Assembly: GCA_002455255.1 (NCBI GenBank)
Contig: DKKL01000031.1
Location: forward strand, 149,018-213,017
Direction: 5' to 3'
Length of the DNA: 64,000 nt
Origin: Candidatus Tepidiaquacellales bacterium UBA6667
GTDB taxonomy: Bacteria; Bacteroidota; Ignavibacteria; Tepidaquicellales; Tepidaquicellaceae
In this document: positions 49,810-60,308 of the stretch, piece by piece
How positions within the stretch are numbered: the first letter of the stretch is position 1
Layout of the letters: each line of letters opens with the position of its first letter
The notes under the pieces: generated by a model
Seen by the model: the letters and a program-made list of their open reading frames with translations, nothing else
The model's database searches: none
What the model was told of the DNA's origin: nothing
Translations under genes and position numbers: made by a program

Positions 49810-52416
49810 TTAAGAAATTATTGATTTTAATTTTGTTAAGATATTTAATGCTTCAATAGGAGTTATATTATTTAAATCAATTGTTTTGATAATTTCTTCC
49901 ATTTCAGGTGTCAGTTTTTTTTCAATTTCGAATAATGAAATTTGCAAATCATCTTTGTGTTGCCTTCTGTATTCTTTATCTTCAAGCGAACGAAGAATTT
50001 CTTTTGCCCTGTCTGTTACAGAAACAGGTAATCCTGCCATTTGAGCAACCTGAATACCATAGCTATGGTCAGCAGTTCCCGGATTAATTTTTCTTAAGAA
50101 AATAACTTTATCATCAAATTCCCTCACTTCTACACGGTAATTCTTAATTCGCTCATACATATCAGCCAGTGCATTTAACTCATGATAGTGAGTTGCAAAT
50201 AAAGTTTTAGCGGCAACATTTTCATTTTCATGAAGATATTCAGTCATAGACCAAGCAATGGATATACCGTCATAAGTTGAAGTTCCTCTGCCAATTTCAT
50301 CAAGCAAAATCAAACTTTTCGGAGAACAATTATTTAAAATATTTGCGGCTTCGTGCATTTCAACAAGGAAAGTACTTTCACCTTTTGCGATATTATCAGA
50401 GGCACCAACTCTAGTAAATATTTTATCAACAATTCCAATGGAAGCACTTCTTGCGGGAACGAAACATCCAATCTGGGCAAGAAGAACAATCAGACCTACT
50501 TGCCTTAGATAGCTTGATTTACCGCTCATATTGGGACCTGTTATAATCAATATTTGTTCAGAAGAGTTGTTTAAGTAAGTATCATTCGCAATGTATCTTT
50601 CACCTGCTAATAACAATTGCTCTATTACCGGGTGCCTTCCGTCTTTAATTTCTATTACATCTGAAGTGTTAATTTCAGGTTTTGAATATTTGAATCTTTC
50701 AGAAACTTCAGCAAAAGATACCAGCACATCCAAAGCAGCAATATAAGAGGCGTTTAACTGAATCTCATCAATATAATTCATAATAAATTTTCTAAGTTCA
50801 CTGAATATTTTTGATTCAATGACAGAGATTTTTTCTTCAGCATTTAAAATTTTATCTTCATATTCTTTTAGCTCCGGTGTAATGTATCTTTCAGCGTTGA
50901 CAAGTGTTTGTTTGCGGATATAATCCTCCGGGACTTTATCAGTATTTGCTTTAGAAACAATAATATAATATCCGAATACTTTGTTGAAATCTATCTTAAG
51001 AGAAGAAATACCTGTTCTGCTTCGCTCTTTTGATTGGAAATTTTCAATCCAAGTTTTTCCGTTGATTAAAATATCTTTAAGTTCATCAAGTTCAGAATTA
51101 AATCCTTTATTAATAATTCCAAAATTATCAATTCCGGAAATAAAATTTTCGTTTAAAACTTTCTGAACTTCCAGAATTAAATCAGGTAAATTAATTAAAG
51201 ATTCAGAAATGGATTTAATTGCATCAGAATTAAATTTTACGAGAAAAGTTTTTATTTCGGAAATTTTTGAAAGAGAGATTTTAAGTTGAATTATATCTCT
51301 TGGAACCGCCTTTCCGGTTGCAGTTTTTGAAAGTAATCTTTCGAGATCAGCAATGGAATTCAGAATTTCAGAAAGTTTTTTTCTTTCATTTCTACTGTTA
51401 AGCAAGTCTTCAACAGCATCAAGACGTTTTTGAATTTGGACTGTTTTTTTCAGAGGTCTTGAAACCCATTTTTTTAATAAACGTCCACCCATAGCAGTTT
51501 TGGTATGGTCGAGGATTGAAATTAAAGTGCCAACTCTGTTGCCTTCACTTATAGAGGTGGAAATTTCCAGATTTCGTTTTGTAGATGCATCAATGGTAAT
51601 ATAATCAGAATAATCATAAACTTGAATTTTTTTTATATGTTCAAGATTATTTTTCTGAGTTTCATTCAGATAATTTAAAATGCATCCCGCAGCAATAACG
51701 CCATGCTTTAAGTTTTCTAAACCAAACCCTTTAATAGATTGAGTTTTAAATTGATTAGTTATTAATTCAACTGCATAATCAAAATTAAAAACCCAGTCTT
51801 CAATTTTAGTTAAAGCATATTTATCAGAGGTAATTTCAGAGAAAGAATTTTTTTCAATCCCCAGAAAACTGAACACTAAATCTTTATCTTTTTTCGGATA
51901 CAGAATTTCGGCAGGTGAAATTATGTTTAACTGATCTTCAAGATTTTTTAAAGTGAGTTCACAGGTAGAAAATTCACCTGTAGAAATATCACAAAAAGAA
52001 AACCCTGCTATTTTATCTTTAATATAAATACATGCTAAGTAATTATTACTTTTATGATCGAGCAGTTTTTCGGAAAAATTTGCACCGGGAGTAACAACTT
52101 CAATTACATCTCTTTTCACAATCCCTTTTGCAAATTTAGGATCTTCAAGCTGTTCACAAACAGCAACTCTATAACCGGCTTTTACAAGCTTAGGCAGATA
52201 GTTATCAAGGGAATGATGAGGAAAACCGGCAAGTGCTACTTCTGAGGCAGACCCGTTAGACCGTTTTGTGAGTGTGATGCCTAAAACTTTAGAAGTAAGT
52301 ACAGCATCATTTTCGAAAGTTTCAAAAAAATCTCCCATTCGGAACAATAAAATAGTGTCAGGATATTTTTCTTTTATCTGACTGTATTGTTTCATTAAAG
52401 GAGTTTGTGGTTTCAA
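49810..52416 (-). CDS. mutS: DNA mismatch repair protein MutS
   Basis: 868 residues, full length. The mismatch-reading Phe-x-Glu motif is in RMGDFFETF (Phe30-Glu32). The ATPase holds Walker A ITGPNMSGKSSYLRQ, the ST loop near GASDNIAKGESTFLVEM and Walker B SLILLDEIGRGTSTYDG. TTG at 52416 gives the usual N-terminus before TPLMKQY; the ATG seven codons later would clip it. MutS recognises mismatches and recruits MutL. No mutL lies in the window. Confidence 0.97.
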   Translation of the reverse strand: MKPQTPLMKQYSQIKEKYPDTILLFRMGDFFETFENDAVLTSKVLGITLTKRSNGSASEVALAGFPHHSLDNYLPKLVKAGYRVAVCEQLEDPKFAKGIVKRDVIEVVTPGANFSEKLLDHKSNNYLACIYIKDKIAGFSFCDISTGEFSTCELTLKNLEDQLNIISPAEILYPKKDKDLVFSFLGIEKNSFSEITSDKYALTKIEDWVFNFDYAVELITNQFKTQSIKGFGLENLKHGVIAAGCILNYLNETQKNNLEHIKKIQVYDYSDYITIDASTKRNLEISTSISEGNRVGTLISILDHTKTAMGGRLLKKWVSRPLKKTVQIQKRLDAVEDLLNSRNERKKLSEILNSIADLERLLSKTATGKAVPRDIIQLKISLSKISEIKTFLVKFNSDAIKSISESLINLPDLILEVQKVLNENFISGIDNFGIINKGFNSELDELKDILINGKTWIENFQSKERSRTGISSLKIDFNKVFGYYIIVSKANTDKVPEDYIRKQTLVNAERYITPELKEYEDKILNAEEKISVIESKIFSELRKFIMNYIDEIQLNASYIAALDVLVSFAEVSERFKYSKPEINTSDVIEIKDGRHPVIEQLLLAGERYIANDTYLNNSSEQILIITGPNMSGKSSYLRQVGLIVLLAQIGCFVPARSASIGIVDKIFTRVGASDNIAKGESTFLVEMHEAANILNNCSPKSLILLDEIGRGTSTYDGISIAWSMTEYLHENENVAAKTLFATHYHELNALADMYERIKNYRVEVREFDDKVIFLRKINPGTADHSYGIQVAQMAGLPVSVTDRAKEILRSLEDKEYRRQHKDDLQISLFEIEKKLTPEMEEIIKTIDLNNITPIEALNILTKLKSIIS

Positions 52417-52489
52417 TGATTTATGAAATTAATTAAAATGAATTTTGAAAATTAGATTCAAGGAAAGACAGAAATTATAAAAAGTAAAG

Positions 52490-53101
52490 TTAATAGTTTT
52501 TAATTTTATCTTTGAGGTATTTATTGAGAAGTTCTCTACCCCGAAAGATGTGAGCTTTTACAGTCCCGAGAGGTAAGTTAAGTTCTTTAGAAATTTCATC
52601 ATATTCTTTTTCATGTTTATGACGGAGAACTATAACCTGCTTATATTTGGAAGGGAGTGAATTGATTGCATCATCAAGAATTTTTTTTCTTTGTTCTTCA
52701 ATTATTCTGTTTTCGGGAATGTAATCATGATCAGGTATTTCAAATCTATAATCACTTTCTTCAGATTCTATTTCTTTATCAATAGAAAAAGTGTTTAATT
52801 TTTTCTTTCGAAGATAGTCTATACAGTTGTTAGTCGCAATTTTATATAACCAGGTAGAAAAAGCAAATTGTCTGTCGAAATTTTGAAGAGAGTTAAAAGC
52901 TTTGATAAATGCCTCCTGAGCGAGATCTTCAACATCTTCTTTTTTAAAAATCATTTTATAAATCAGATTATAGATATGTTGATAATATTTTTTCATCAAC
53001 TTATCATAGGCAGATTGGCTTCCGCCAAGTGCTTGTTCAATGTATGCTATATCTTCAGTTTTAGATTTGGACTGATTTTCGACAGAAACATCATTTTTCA
53101 T
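52490..53101 (-). CDS. ECF-type RNA polymerase sigma factor
   Basis: 203 residues. Region 2 (about 28-95) contains HIYNLIYKMIFKKEDVEDLA followed by QEAFIKAFNSLQNFD and FSTWLYKIATNNCIDYLRKK; region 4 (about 135-195) contains LPSKYKQVIVLRHKHEKEYD followed by EISKELNLPLGTVKAHIFRG. It resembles the RpoE-type housekeeping ECF factors of Bacteroidota. No anti-sigma gene follows; mutS lies 73 bp downstream. Confidence 0.93.
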   Translation of the reverse strand: MKNDVSVENQSKSKTEDIAYIEQALGGSQSAYDKLMKKYYQHIYNLIYKMIFKKEDVEDLAQEAFIKAFNSLQNFDRQFAFSTWLYKIATNNCIDYLRKKKLNTFSIDKEIESEESDYRFEIPDHDYIPENRIIEEQRKKILDDAINSLPSKYKQVIVLRHKHEKEYDEISKELNLPLGTVKAHIFRGRELLNKYLKDKIKNY

Positions 53102-53217
53102 ATAAAAACAAATTACATCTATTAAAAGTGAGTATCAATTAAAAAAGATTGATAAAAGTGAGTATAAAAATTCTTTTAAAAAATTTGAGAGTTAAAATTT
53201 ATTTCAGTTTTGTGAAA

Positions 53218-54216
53218 TTAAAAATTTTTAGATTTATTTACCCATTCAATATAAGCCTGTTCGTCATTTACGAGCAGGCTTATTAATTTATCAAAATTAA
53301 TATTATAATTCCAATTTAATTTGTTTTTTGCTTTGGAATTATCACCATAAATTACTTCAAGCTCAACTGGTCTGTGCAACAAAGTGTCAGTTTTTACATA
53401 TTTTTCCTTATCTAATTCTAATTTCTCAAATACTTTGGATACAAATTCGTTTAATGAATTGCTTTCACCGGAGCAAATTATATAATCATCAGGAGTTTCC
53501 TGTTGAAGCATTAGCCACATAGCTTTTACAAATTCAGGTGCGTAACCCCAATCTCTTCTTATCTCCAAATTGCCTAATTTTAGTTCAGTTGCTATACCTT
53601 GTTTTATTTTGATAGCGGTATTTAAAATTTTCTTTGTTACAAAATTTTCACCTCTTAAACATGACTCGTGATTGAATAATATTCCGCAAACTGAATATAA
53701 CCTATATGCTTCTCTGTAATTAATAGTGATCCAATGAGCGGAAGCTTTTGAAATTGAATATGGGCTAACAGGATGTAGGACTGACCTTTCGGTAACCGGT
53801 AAATCTTCTCTTCTGACTTTCCCATACATTTCACTGCTTGAAGAATTATAGAATCTGATTTCCGGATTTATTATCCTTACTGCTTCAAGTAAGTTTGCTG
53901 TTGAAATTATATTAAACTCGAGAGTCCCAATTGGTTGTTCAAATGATAACCCTACGGAACTCTGTGCAGCGAGATGATATATTTCATCAGGTTTTTCTTT
54001 TGAGATTATTCGAATAATATTTGAGAGATCAAGAAGATTAACTTTATGATATGAAATTTTATCACTTATACCAAGATATGATAAATTTTTTAATCTGAAA
54101 TCAGAAGTATCTCTCGTTACACCAATAACCCTGTAACCCTTTGATAATAAAAGTTGAGAAAGATATGCTCCGTCCTGTCCTGTAATTCCTGTAATTAATG
54201 CCGTTTTATTTTTCAT
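53218..54216 (-). CDS. gmd: GDP-mannose 4,6-dehydratase
   Basis: 332 residues. The NAD(P) motif is ALITGITGQDGAYLSQLLLS. The catalytic Tyr-x3-Lys is in SPYSISKASAHWITINYREA; the preceding NSSSSEMYGKV and HPVSPYS fit GMD. NHESCLRGENFVTKKI matches the GDP-mannose site. It converts GDP-D-mannose to GDP-4-keto-6-deoxy-D-mannose, the precursor of fucose, rhamnose or perosamine in surface glycans. It lies 25 bp after the YfhO gene and close to the polysaccharide operon on the other strand. Confidence 0.92.
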   Translation of the reverse strand: MKNKTALITGITGQDGAYLSQLLLSKGYRVIGVTRDTSDFRLKNLSYLGISDKISYHKVNLLDLSNIIRIISKEKPDEIYHLAAQSSVGLSFEQPIGTLEFNIISTANLLEAVRIINPEIRFYNSSSSEMYGKVRREDLPVTERSVLHPVSPYSISKASAHWITINYREAYRLYSVCGILFNHESCLRGENFVTKKILNTAIKIKQGIATELKLGNLEIRRDWGYAPEFVKAMWLMLQQETPDDYIICSGESNSLNEFVSKVFEKLELDKEKYVKTDTLLHRPVELEVIYGDNSKAKNKLNWNYNINFDKLISLLVNDEQAYIEWVNKSKNF

Positions 54217-54241
54217 TCACCTAAATCAACTGTTTTCGATA

Positions 54242-56806
54242 TTAACTTAATTCAGAAATCTGATTTTGTTTTTTTCTAAGTAATGGATAACCTAAACCAA
54301 TAATTAACATAAGCGAAACAATAATATTTACTGAAGTACTTAGAATTTTTCCTGAATAGTAAGTTTCAGGTTCAAATCTCCATTCAACTTTATGGTTTCC
54401 TGCAGGGACAATAATTGATCTGAAAAGATAATCAGTTTTATAAAATTCAGTTTCCTGACCATCAATATATACTTTCCATCCAACGGGATAATAAATTTCA
54501 CTAAACACTATCATATTATTTCCGGTAGCATTAACATTATAAGTATATCCGTGAATGTTTGAAGTTTCCAATGTAATCGAAGCTGAGGAATCAGGTTTAT
54601 CTATTTTAGTATTAATATCTTTTTCGAGATAAGCAATTTCACGTGGATTAAAAACACCATCTCTCAAATTATTTAATATGTTTAAACCCGTATCTACCTT
54701 ATATTCATTAACAAAAAATGCTCTTGGCAGATAGTTTTTATTTTCATAAACGAGTTTAGTCCCTTTGAAAACCTGTATAAAATTTGTGTCTGTGAGAGGA
54801 GCATCAGAAATCAGATACTTGACATTACCTAAACTTAACAGGTTTGGATTATTTCCACCTACTACATCAATTGCATCCTGATAAATTCTTATTTTCGCAC
54901 CATGATAACCATTAAACTGGTGCAAATCATAATATGCCAAAAAGTTACTTGTGGCAAGCTGTCCACGATTCATTTCAGCAATTCTATACTGAAAAGTATT
55001 AGGATCTTTATTCAAAATAAAATTTACATAATCAGATTTTGAAAATAACTGTTCCTTTTGTGCGGAGGCTTCCCAGTGAAGTGTTTTTGATGATATATTC
55101 CATAAGTCAAATACACCAAGCAATATAAGCCCGGCAAAGAGATATGATACTTTTATTTTTTCATTCAAATAAAGGTACACAAGCAAAAACGTGAGAGCTA
55201 TAAGCAATGCATGGAGTCTCATATCTGCCGTGAGATTTTCATAAGCGATTGTTGCAACTTGATTAAAATACTGTGATATCTGTTGTGGACTTGCACCTTG
55301 CATTTTAGCATCTGTTGCCTTTGGACCATTTAAGACAGAATTTTTATATGATGATTCAAATCCAACGATAGACATAACAAATATTAATCCTGCAACACCC
55401 CAAAATACAAAAGTAGTTTTTCTAAGTTGAGCCTTCAGAACAGAATTTTTCGCAGCTTCAATAATTGTTTTGATTCCGAACCCTGCAAGTATTACGAAGA
55501 CTAAATCAAGAAAATAATGAATCATAACCGGTGCACGGAAACTGCTGAAAAAAGGCATATAGTTATAAAACAAATCATATATAATCGGAAAATTTCTTCC
55601 GAAAGAAATAAATAAAAATAAAAATATAATAAAAGTATAAGCTTGTACAGAGGGATTTTTTTTGAAATTAAAAATTATCCCTACAATGGCTAAGATTAAA
55701 ACAATGACACCAAAATAAACCGGAGAGTCTGTAAACGGCATTTGCCCCCAATATAAATTTTGTCTCTGCCCGTCTATGGTAACATCTCCAAACCCATAAT
55801 AATATGGAATAATAAATGTTAAAACTTCACCGGGACTAAATGACCAGTTAGTGGCATATTGATAGTCCAATGGCTGAGCAGTACCTTCGGTTGATTGAGA
55901 AAGATTAGTGATAGATGCTTGTCCTCTGATAGAATATTTGTTATACTCTTTTAAAGACATTAATATATCAGCATCCATTCCGACTGCAAACAAAGTAGCT
56001 ACTACAAATATTGATAAGGCAACGAGAATTGATTTTATTTTATCTTTAGTAATAATCCTATAAATTATAATATATAAAAAATAACATCCTATCATCAGAT
56101 AAGTATAAAAAAGCATTTGAATATGGTGATAGTGCAATTGCAGATATATAATAATTGCAAGTAATGCTAAGTTAAGTATAAGTTTAAATTTATTTTTTAA
56201 ATCAGAATCAATAAGCCAATCAATAATCAGAAAAATCAGAGGTACAAAGGCGAAAGTCATCATTTTTGTATGGTGACCAACTATAATCAGTTGGATTATA
56301 GGAGTTGCCAAGACACCTACTAAAGCACAGAACAATGCTATATTATTATTTTTAAATTTATATCTAATATATGCATAGAGTGAAATTCCAAAAATCATAT
56401 AATAAGGTACGGTAAACAGAAATAAATTATCACCGGCAAAAGCTTTCAAAGAAGTATCGAGAATAAAAGAATAAATATTATGAATTGACGGTAACCCTGT
56501 AAGCATAGCAGCGAGAGAAGGCATCCCACCGAAGATATGCGGAATCCATAATGGAAAAATTCCGTCTCTCTGAGCATTTTCGAGATAAGTTTTAAAACTG
56601 AACGGAGAGAGATTATCAGCAGAAGTAAAAATCTTTCCACCGAAAAAACCTTCACTGAAAAAAATCACAACAACAAGAATGATAATAGCACAATATATCA
56701 AATTTTGATATTTGAGAAATTCACTTCCTGAATTTTTATAACTGCTCAATGGTGAATCTTTTACGGTTTTACCTGATGAAGATATATTTTTTTTTGTTTT
56801 GGACAT
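54242..56806 (-). CDS. YfhO family membrane protein
   Basis: 854 residues with about 13 transmembrane helices in the first 560. FGGMPSLAAMLTGLPSIHNI and GHHTKMMTFAFVPLIFLIID are in conserved early loops of YfhO; the C-terminal periplasmic domain ends with a beta-rich FSEIYYPVGWKVYIDGQETE segment and a last helix. YfhO proteins are GT-C-fold putative lipid-linked glycosyltransferases; in Gram-positives YfhO is needed to glycosylate lipoteichoic acid. Here, next to gmd and glycan genes, transfer of a sugar onto an exported glycan is plausible. Confidence 0.85.
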   Translation of the reverse strand: MSKTKKNISSSGKTVKDSPLSSYKNSGSEFLKYQNLIYCAIIILVVVIFFSEGFFGGKIFTSADNLSPFSFKTYLENAQRDGIFPLWIPHIFGGMPSLAAMLTGLPSIHNIYSFILDTSLKAFAGDNLFLFTVPYYMIFGISLYAYIRYKFKNNNIALFCALVGVLATPIIQLIIVGHHTKMMTFAFVPLIFLIIDWLIDSDLKNKFKLILNLALLAIIIYLQLHYHHIQMLFYTYLMIGCYFLYIIIYRIITKDKIKSILVALSIFVVATLFAVGMDADILMSLKEYNKYSIRGQASITNLSQSTEGTAQPLDYQYATNWSFSPGEVLTFIIPYYYGFGDVTIDGQRQNLYWGQMPFTDSPVYFGVIVLILAIVGIIFNFKKNPSVQAYTFIIFLFLFISFGRNFPIIYDLFYNYMPFFSSFRAPVMIHYFLDLVFVILAGFGIKTIIEAAKNSVLKAQLRKTTFVFWGVAGLIFVMSIVGFESSYKNSVLNGPKATDAKMQGASPQQISQYFNQVATIAYENLTADMRLHALLIALTFLLVYLYLNEKIKVSYLFAGLILLGVFDLWNISSKTLHWEASAQKEQLFSKSDYVNFILNKDPNTFQYRIAEMNRGQLATSNFLAYYDLHQFNGYHGAKIRIYQDAIDVVGGNNPNLLSLGNVKYLISDAPLTDTNFIQVFKGTKLVYENKNYLPRAFFVNEYKVDTGLNILNNLRDGVFNPREIAYLEKDINTKIDKPDSSASITLETSNIHGYTYNVNATGNNMIVFSEIYYPVGWKVYIDGQETEFYKTDYLFRSIIVPAGNHKVEWRFEPETYYSGKILSTSVNIIVSLMLIIGLGYPLLRKKQNQISELS

Positions 56807-56826
56807 TATAATTAATTATGAACTAA

Positions 56827-56856
56827 TTTGATAATTCTTTCAAAATAGTATTTTTG
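56827..56856 (+). promoter_or_regulatory. Bacteroidota-type promoter of the polysaccharide operon
   Basis: TTTG (56827-56830) and an exact TATTTTTG box (56849-56856), 18 bp apart, slightly short. Start point near 56863, about 60 bp before the first ATG at 56925. Confidence 0.4.
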
Positions 56857-56924
56857 GATTAAGATTTTAAGGAAATTATAACTCATAGAAATTATTAATA
56901 AATAAGAGTATTTTTAAAACTTAT

Positions 56925-57719
56925 ATGAAATGTAAAATTTGTGATAATACAACAGAATTTTTTGGAAAAGGAAAAATTCTTGAAAAATATGAAATAGATT
57001 ATTTCAAGTGTCCGAATTGCAGATTCATACAAACTGAAAATCCTTATTGGTTAGATGAAGCGTATAAAGATCCGATAAACAGATCAGATGTTGGATATGT
57101 ATTTAGAAATATAAGGTTAGCAAAAGTATTAAACTTACTTATTTATATTTCATTTAACCGAAAATCAAAATTTTTGGACTATGGTGCAGGATATGGGTTA
57201 TTTGTAAGATTAATGAGAGATTATGGATATGATTTTTATTGGGATGATTTATATTGTGAGAATATTTTTTCAAAAGATTTCGAGATAAAGGATTCATTAA
57301 ATACGGAATTTGAATTAATTTCAGCATTTGAATTATTTGAACATTTGAACAATCCTTTAGAAGAAATTGAAAAAATTCTTAAATATTCAAGAAACATTTT
57401 TATAAGCACGGAGTTATATCCTGTAAGCAATCCCTCAATAAATAGTTGGTGGTATTTTGGGCTTGAACACGGACAACATATAGCATTATATTCTAAACAA
57501 ACATTTGAATATATTGCAAAAAAATTTAATTTAAATTTTTATACCGACGGAAAAAATATTCACTTATTAAGCGAGAAAAAAATCAATAGAATATTCTTTA
57601 AATTATTAGGGTATTATTACAAAATTATTTCAAGAAAAAAATTCAAGATTTTAAAACCCTTGTTAGACGAAGATCATAAGTCTGTAATTAAGAAAATAGA
57701 AAACGAAAAATTAATATAA
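56925..57719 (+). CDS. Zinc-finger methyltransferase of glycan clusters
   Basis: 264 residues. An N-terminal Cys-x2-Cys...Cys-x2-Cys ribbon (CKICDNTTEF ... YFKCPNCRFIQTE) is followed by a SAM methyltransferase core (SKFLDYGAGYGLFVRLMRDY, then ISAFELFEHLNNPLEEIEKI). This architecture is common among methyltransferases in polysaccharide and nucleotide-sugar clusters. First gene of a five-gene unit with gaps of -4 to 3 bp. Probable acceptor: a glycan sugar or its precursor. Confidence 0.85.
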   Translation: MKCKICDNTTEFFGKGKILEKYEIDYFKCPNCRFIQTENPYWLDEAYKDPINRSDVGYVFRNIRLAKVLNLLIYISFNRKSKFLDYGAGYGLFVRLMRDYGYDFYWDDLYCENIFSKDFEIKDSLNTEFELISAFELFEHLNNPLEEIEKILKYSRNIFISTELYPVSNPSINSWWYFGLEHGQHIALYSKQTFEYIAKKFNLNFYTDGKNIHLLSEKKINRIFFKLLGYYYKIISRKKFKILKPLLDEDHKSVIKKIENEKLI

Positions 57720-57722
57720 CTA

Positions 57723-59210
57723 TTGGGAATAGTTTTAAAACAAACATTAAGTAATACTATTGTTTCTTATGCGGGACTTATAGTCGGATATATAAATATC
57801 GTCATATTATACCCGACATATTTTTCAATAACTGAATTTGGTTTAGTTTCGCTGTTAATGAGTATTTCATTTGTTTATTCACAAATATCAGCATTTGGGA
57901 TATCAAATACTGTTTTAAAATATTTTCCTGTATTTAAATCTGAAGATAAACGGCATAATGGATTTATAAGTTGGATTTTATTATTAATGTCAGCAGGATT
58001 TGTTGTAATCACTCTATTATATATAATATTTAAACCGGCAATAGACGCTTCATTTGTAGAAAACTCACCAATCTTTCTTGAATATTTTTACTGGATAATT
58101 CCGCTATCACTTTTTCAGCTTGTCTTTAATGTATTTGAAAGTTTAGCAAGATCAATACACAAAACAGTCCTTTCAACAGCACTAAGAGAGTTAATATTCA
58201 GATTATTAACAACACTTGGAATTATATTAGTAGCAATGAAATTTCTCTCTTTTGATCAATTTGTAATCTATTTCGTTTTGATTCACGGATTGATATTTGT
58301 TGTTTTGTTCGGTCAGATAGTTTTCTCAAAAGAATTTAAATTATTCTCTAACGTAAATTTATTTAAAAGAGACAAACTTAAAGAAGTTATTAATTACGGA
58401 CTTTTTACTTTGATTTCAATATCTTCATATTATATAGCATTAAACCTTGACAGGATAATGCTTGGCTCGATGGTTGGTTTAGAGATAGTGGGGATTTATC
58501 AGATTTATATTTTTGTAGGAACTGTTATTGTTTTCCCATACAGAGCATTAGGCAGAATTGCCGTTCCTATTATTGCCGACTGTTGGAAAAAAAATGATAC
58601 AGAAAAGATAAAAATGATGTATAAAAAAACATCTTTAATGTTATTCATTATTTCAGGTTTAATCTACACAGGGATTTTGGTAAATGAACATAATTTATTA
58701 GCCCTCCTTAAAAAACCTGAATTTGCAGGTACATTCCCAATCTTTATTATAATTGGTTTATCTTTTTTAATTGATTCTACAGGAGGAATAAATTCCGATA
58801 TACTAACTACTTCAGAAAAATACCGAGTTGATACTTTGTTTAACGTATTATTTTTAATTGCAAATGTAATATTAAATTTTATATTTATTCCATGGTTTGG
58901 TGGTATCGGGGCTGCCGTAGCGACAACTTTATCTTTCGTAATATTTAATATTACCAAGTGGTATTATATTAAACACAGATTTAACATGCAACCTTTCGAC
59001 AGTAAATATATTATTGTTATACTCATACTCGGTGTGTCGTTAACAATAGGATATTTGTTGCCAATAATAGAAAATGTGTTTTTAGATTTAACATATAGAA
59101 GTATAATTGTTGCAGGAGTATATTTAACTTTGACTATTTCTCTAAAAATTTCAGAAGATATAAATGAAAAATTTTATAAAGTTTTAGCGAGGGTTGGAAT
59201 AAAAAAATGA
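57723..59210 (+). CDS. Oligosaccharide flippase (Wzx/MATE-like)
   Basis: 495 residues from a TTG start 3 bp after the previous stop. Fourteen hydrophobic segments and LNLDRIMLGSMVGLEIVGIY followed by QIYIFVGTVI are typical of polysaccharide-export flippases. It would move lipid-linked oligosaccharides across the inner membrane. The stop overlaps the next ATG by 4 bp. No Wzy-type polymerase is seen in the window. Confidence 0.88.
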   Translation: MGIVLKQTLSNTIVSYAGLIVGYINIVILYPTYFSITEFGLVSLLMSISFVYSQISAFGISNTVLKYFPVFKSEDKRHNGFISWILLLMSAGFVVITLLYIIFKPAIDASFVENSPIFLEYFYWIIPLSLFQLVFNVFESLARSIHKTVLSTALRELIFRLLTTLGIILVAMKFLSFDQFVIYFVLIHGLIFVVLFGQIVFSKEFKLFSNVNLFKRDKLKEVINYGLFTLISISSYYIALNLDRIMLGSMVGLEIVGIYQIYIFVGTVIVFPYRALGRIAVPIIADCWKKNDTEKIKMMYKKTSLMLFIISGLIYTGILVNEHNLLALLKKPEFAGTFPIFIIIGLSFLIDSTGGINSDILTTSEKYRVDTLFNVLFLIANVILNFIFIPWFGGIGAAVATTLSFVIFNITKWYYIKHRFNMQPFDSKYIIVILILGVSLTIGYLLPIIENVFLDLTYRSIIVAGVYLTLTISLKISEDINEKFYKVLARVGIKK

Positions 59211-60307
59211 ATATTACTTATGATCATCAGATTTTTATAGTATCAAAATTTGGAGGGGCTTCCCGATACTTTACAGAAATGATAAGCCGAATGGCAAAAT
59301 TTGATGATGCAGATGTATCAGTCTTCGCAGGATATTATATAAACGAATATGGGATTGAAAAATTTAGAAAAGATTTCAAAATGTTTGATGGTAAAAAATA
59401 CAAAGAAATTCCTAAATCAAAAATGTTTGCGTTTCACCTTGATAATTTTCTTTTCAGAAATTTTATAAAAAAATCTAATCCTCATATATATCATACAACT
59501 TATTATAAATATCTAAACTGTGGGTTTAAGGGGAAAAGAACTATGACAGTTTTGGATATGATGCATGAACTTATGCCCGGTTCATTCAGTAAACTTGATA
59601 ACTCTGCAAGATGGAAATCCGAATGTGTAAAAAAAATGGATGGGATAATTAGTATTTCTCATGCAACAAAAAACGACTTGATGAAAATTTATAACATACC
59701 AGATGAAAAAATAAAAGTGATACATTTAGCCAATTCAATGAAAACAGAAGTGAAAAGTGAACGAATCGTTAAAGAGCCATATATACTATATATAGGCGGA
59801 AGATGGGTTTATAAAAATTTTAATATGTTATTGCAAGTGTATGCTGAAACTCCATTTTTTAAAAATAATTTTAAGCTTGTAGCATTTGGCGGAGGAAATT
59901 TTTCAGCTGAAGAGAATGAATTAATTGAAAAATACGGAGTTACCGGAAAAGTGATTTTTGATACGGGCAGTGATGAAAAACTTGCAAACTATTATAAAAA
60001 TGCCTCCGTTTATGTTTACCCCTCAAAATACGAAGGGTTTGGTGTTCCATTGGTTGAGGCAATGTATATGGATTGCCCAATGATAGGGAGCAATATCAGT
60101 TCAATTCCTGAAATTGGAGGACCGGCCGCTTTATACTTTGATCCTGATAGTCCTGAAGATTTGAAAGAGAAACTCGAAACGATACTTACAAATGAAGAAA
60201 TAAAAAATGATTTACTTGCCAAAGCAAAGGAATGGAGAAAAAATTTCAGTTGGGAAAAAACTACGGAAGAAACATATAAATATTATAAAGAATTACTGAA
60301 TAAATAA
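59207..60307 (+). CDS. Glycosyltransferase, GT4 family
   Basis: 366 residues in the GT-B fold. The N-terminal half has SKFGGASRYFTEMISRMAKF (acceptor-side Gly loop). The C-terminal half has YIGGRWVYKNFNMLLQVYAE and YPSKYEGFGVPLVEAMYMDC, the GT4 donor motif with its two Glu (E-x7-E). It adds a sugar with retention from a nucleotide donor. Middle of the glycan operon. Confidence 0.92.
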   Translation: MNITYDHQIFIVSKFGGASRYFTEMISRMAKFDDADVSVFAGYYINEYGIEKFRKDFKMFDGKKYKEIPKSKMFAFHLDNFLFRNFIKKSNPHIYHTTYYKYLNCGFKGKRTMTVLDMMHELMPGSFSKLDNSARWKSECVKKMDGIISISHATKNDLMKIYNIPDEKIKVIHLANSMKTEVKSERIVKEPYILYIGGRWVYKNFNMLLQVYAETPFFKNNFKLVAFGGGNFSAEENELIEKYGVTGKVIFDTGSDEKLANYYKNASVYVYPSKYEGFGVPLVEAMYMDCPMIGSNISSIPEIGGPAALYFDPDSPEDLKEKLETILTNEEIKNDLLAKAKEWRKNFSWEKTTEETYKYYKELLNK

Positions 60308-60308
60308 T